From an uncultured Actinomycetes bacterium (GTDB taxonomy: Bacteria > Actinomycetota > Thermoleophilia > Miltoncostaeales > Miltoncostaeaceae): DNA of 5,857 nt. Position 1 is the stretch's first letter, and each line of letters begins with the position of its first letter. Where the stretch lies: contig CAIPNN010000124.1 of assembly GCA_903866425.1 (NCBI GenBank), forward strand, positions 1-5,857. The letters run 5' to 3'. A program made the translations under genes and the position numbers. This document shows positions 4,529 through 5,857 of this stretch, piece by piece. Below the pieces are notes generated by a model. That model did no database searches. It worked only from the letters and a program-made list of their open reading frames with translations, and was not told where the DNA came from.

Positions 4529-5620
4529 ATGGCCACACTCGCCACGCGCCTCACCGCACTGCTCGGCATTCGTCATCCCGTCCTGCTGGCAGGCATGGCC
4601 GGTGGGCCCACCACGCCCGAACTGGTGGGCGCCGTGTCGGCAGCCGGTGGCCTTGGTGTGTTCGGCGTTGCCGGCATGAGTACCGAAGCCGTGCATGACG
4701 CCGTCACCCGGGCGCGCGCGATCGCCGGCAGCGCCCCAATCGGCGTGAACGTGCTCATCTCCCCCGCGGTGCCGCGACCGGGGGCCGATCCCGACCGGGT
4801 TGCAGAGGTCCTGGCGCCGCTGCGTGCCGAACTGGGTCTTCCCCATCCGCCGCCGGCAGGCCCCACACCCGCCACGCCGCTCGAGCTGGTGCAGGCGGGG
4901 CTCGACGCAGGTGCCACCGTCGTGGCCACGGGCCTCGGCGACCCGGCACCGGTGGCCGGTGCCGCACGAGACGCCGGAGTGCCGCTCATCGCGATGGTGA
5001 GCACGGTGGACGAAGCCCGCATCGTGGTGCAGGGTGGCGCTGACGTGGTGGTGGCGCAGGGCGGCGAAGCCGGAGGGCACCGGTCGAACTTCACGGTGCC
5101 CGACGATGCCCCGGTACCGCTGGTGGGCACCATGGCGCTGGTGCGTCAGGTGGTGCAGGCCGTGGATGTGCCGGTGGTCGCCGCCGGAGGAATCATGGAT
5201 GGCGCAGGGCTCGCCGCCGCACTGGCGCTTGGCGCCGATGGCGTGCAGTTGGGCACAGCGCTGCTGGTTGCCCGCGAGGCCGGTGTGCCCGATGGCTGGC
5301 GCGACCGCATCCGTGCGGCCCGCGACGACGAGACCATCGTGACGCGGGCGCTCTCAGGACGACCTGCGCGCGGACTGCCCAACACGCTCATCGAGGCGCT
5401 GGATCAGCCAGGCGCCATGGGCTGGCCGCAGCAGAACGCCGCCGCCGGCGATGTGCGCCGCGCGGCAGCGCAGGCAGGCCGTGCCGACCTCATGTCGCTG
5501 TGGGCGGGCCAGGCCGCGGCGCTTGCCGGCCCCGATCGACCGGCCGCCGACATCATCAGCCAATTCGTGCAGGGCGCTGCAGACACCATCGCGCGCCTCG
5601 GGCGCATCAGCGGCGGGTAG
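4529..5620 (+). CDS. Nitronate monooxygenase (2-nitropropane dioxygenase family) flavoprotein
   Basis: A 363-residue FMN-dependent TIM-barrel enzyme, usual length. Family motifs: HPVLLAGMAGG (16-26) at the N-terminus; VVAQGGEAGGHRSN (174-187) with the likely catalytic His184; VVAAGGIMDG (216-225) and ALGADGVQLGTALL (233-246) for FMN phosphate binding; SLWAGQ (323-328) near the C-terminus. It would oxidise alkyl nitronates such as propionate-3-nitronate to carbonyl compounds and nitrite/nitrate, a detoxification in the cytoplasm. FabK-type enoyl-ACP reductases share the fold and several motifs, but EAGGH and the absence of fatty-acid synthesis neighbours favour NMO. ATG 4529 follows the previous stop by 20 nt; GAGGG is too close (1 nt) to be a good Shine-Dalgarno sequence, while CACCCT at 4517-4522, 6 nt before the ATG, is a weak -10 candidate. 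Its TAG abuts the opposite gene's stop. Confidence 0.87.
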   Translation: MATLATRLTALLGIRHPVLLAGMAGGPTTPELVGAVSAAGGLGVFGVAGMSTEAVHDAVTRARAIAGSAPIGVNVLISPAVPRPGADPDRVAEVLAPLRAELGLPHPPPAGPTPATPLELVQAGLDAGATVVATGLGDPAPVAGAARDAGVPLIAMVSTVDEARIVVQGGADVVVAQGGEAGGHRSNFTVPDDAPVPLVGTMALVRQVVQAVDVPVVAAGGIMDGAGLAAALALGADGVQLGTALLVAREAGVPDGWRDRIRAARDDETIVTRALSGRPARGLPNTLIEALDQPGAMGWPQQNAAAGDVRRAAAQAGRADLMSLWAGQAAALAGPDRPAADIISQFVQGAADTIARLGRISGG

Positions 5621-5857
5621 TCACCGCGGCCTGATACGCAGAGGCTCCCTGCCGTCAGGAGCGTCGGGAAGCCCCGCCACGAATTCGGGGGCGAGGCACG
5701 GCCCCTCCACACGGTCGGGGAAGGTACGGTCAATCGCCGCGGGGCAGAAGTCGTGCGGTGTGCGCGCTGCGGTGAGCGCACCGAAACCGGGGTGTGCAGC
5801 CTCAACCTCGGCCAGGCGCCCGGCATCGATCTCTGAGGCGAAGATCTTGTCCACGCA
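5621..5857 (-). CDS. C-terminal part of an unrecognised protein (5' end beyond window)
   Basis: On the minus strand 78 residues are readable from the window edge to TGA at 5621-5623. The GTG at 5854 could be a start, but the frame stays open to the edge, so I treat the gene as cut off. The visible stretch (DKIFASEIDAGRLAEVEAAH, then GFGALTAARTPHDFCPAAID and VEGPCLAPEFVAGLPDAPDG) has mixed, protein-like composition, ending in LRIRPR. It has no membrane segment. I do not recognise the family and assign no function. The TGA is directly adjacent to the TAG of the convergent nitronate monooxygenase gene. Confidence 0.62.
   Translation of the reverse strand, partial: CVDKIFASEIDAGRLAEVEAAHPGFGALTAARTPHDFCPAAIDRTFPDRVEGPCLAPEFVAGLPDAPDGREPLRIRPR

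Noticed and set aside
5644..5692. Hairpins past the nitronate monooxygenase stop (GCTCCCTG/CAGGAGC and GCCCCG/CGGGGGC)
   Set aside because: The first is bulged and the second has a 9-nt loop; both are inside the opposing coding sequence and not convincing as terminators.
1..5857. CRISPR arrays, tRNA/rRNA genes, transposases, phage genes, toxin-antitoxin pairs
   Set aside because: No regularly spaced direct repeats, cloverleaf-type sequences or mobile-element motifs were seen on either strand.

Overview
The window is very GC-rich by eye, densely packed and codes on both strands. I read it as chromosomal DNA of an actinobacterium (Actinomycetota, possibly a Thermoleophilia-like or other environmental lineage; the rank below phylum is a guess). 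The grounds are the GC-rich third positions, many GTG starts, TAnnnT -10 boxes placed 6-10 nt before start codons (leaderless genes), and a LexA operator of the Gram-positive/actinobacterial type. I see no tRNA, rRNA, CRISPR array, insertion sequence or phage gene.

Layout. Positions 3-464 (+) are the 3' end of an alpha/beta hydrolase of the fluoroacetate/haloacetate dehalogenase type. It converges, 6 nt apart, on a minus-strand pair: 945-1199 (small winged-helix-like protein) followed by 471-926 (HTH plus coiled coil). Next comes a minus-strand small protein at 1319-1534 with a hairpin behind it. That gene diverges from an enolase-superfamily gene at 1576-2634 (+) across only 41 bp, in which two -10 boxes face apart around a 12-bp perfect palindrome. 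The enolase-like gene runs tail to tail, stop codons overlapping, into a 67-residue minus-strand protein (2631-2834). Divergent from that is a six-TM membrane protein (2918-4192, +). After a 9-bp hairpin comes a perfect SOS/LexA box driving a small unknown gene (4236-4508), then a nitronate monooxygenase-type flavoprotein (4529-5620). Its stop codon directly abuts that of an incomplete minus-strand gene running off the right edge.

How it fits together. No single pathway is evident. Three enzymes of small-molecule metabolism (dehalogenase, enolase-superfamily enzyme, nitronate monooxygenase) sit among small uncharacterised proteins. The strongest new signal is the consensus LexA operator at 4209-4222, placed 1 nt before a -10 box, in front of a 90-residue protein with an internal RLxGWIAxRT duplication. 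This is a candidate undescribed DNA-damage-inducible gene, possibly co-transcribed with the nitronate monooxygenase. The second signal is architectural: nearly every visible start has a TAnnnT box at leaderless distance, and all three convergent junctions are separated by 6 nt or less, so any terminators must lie within opposing coding sequence.
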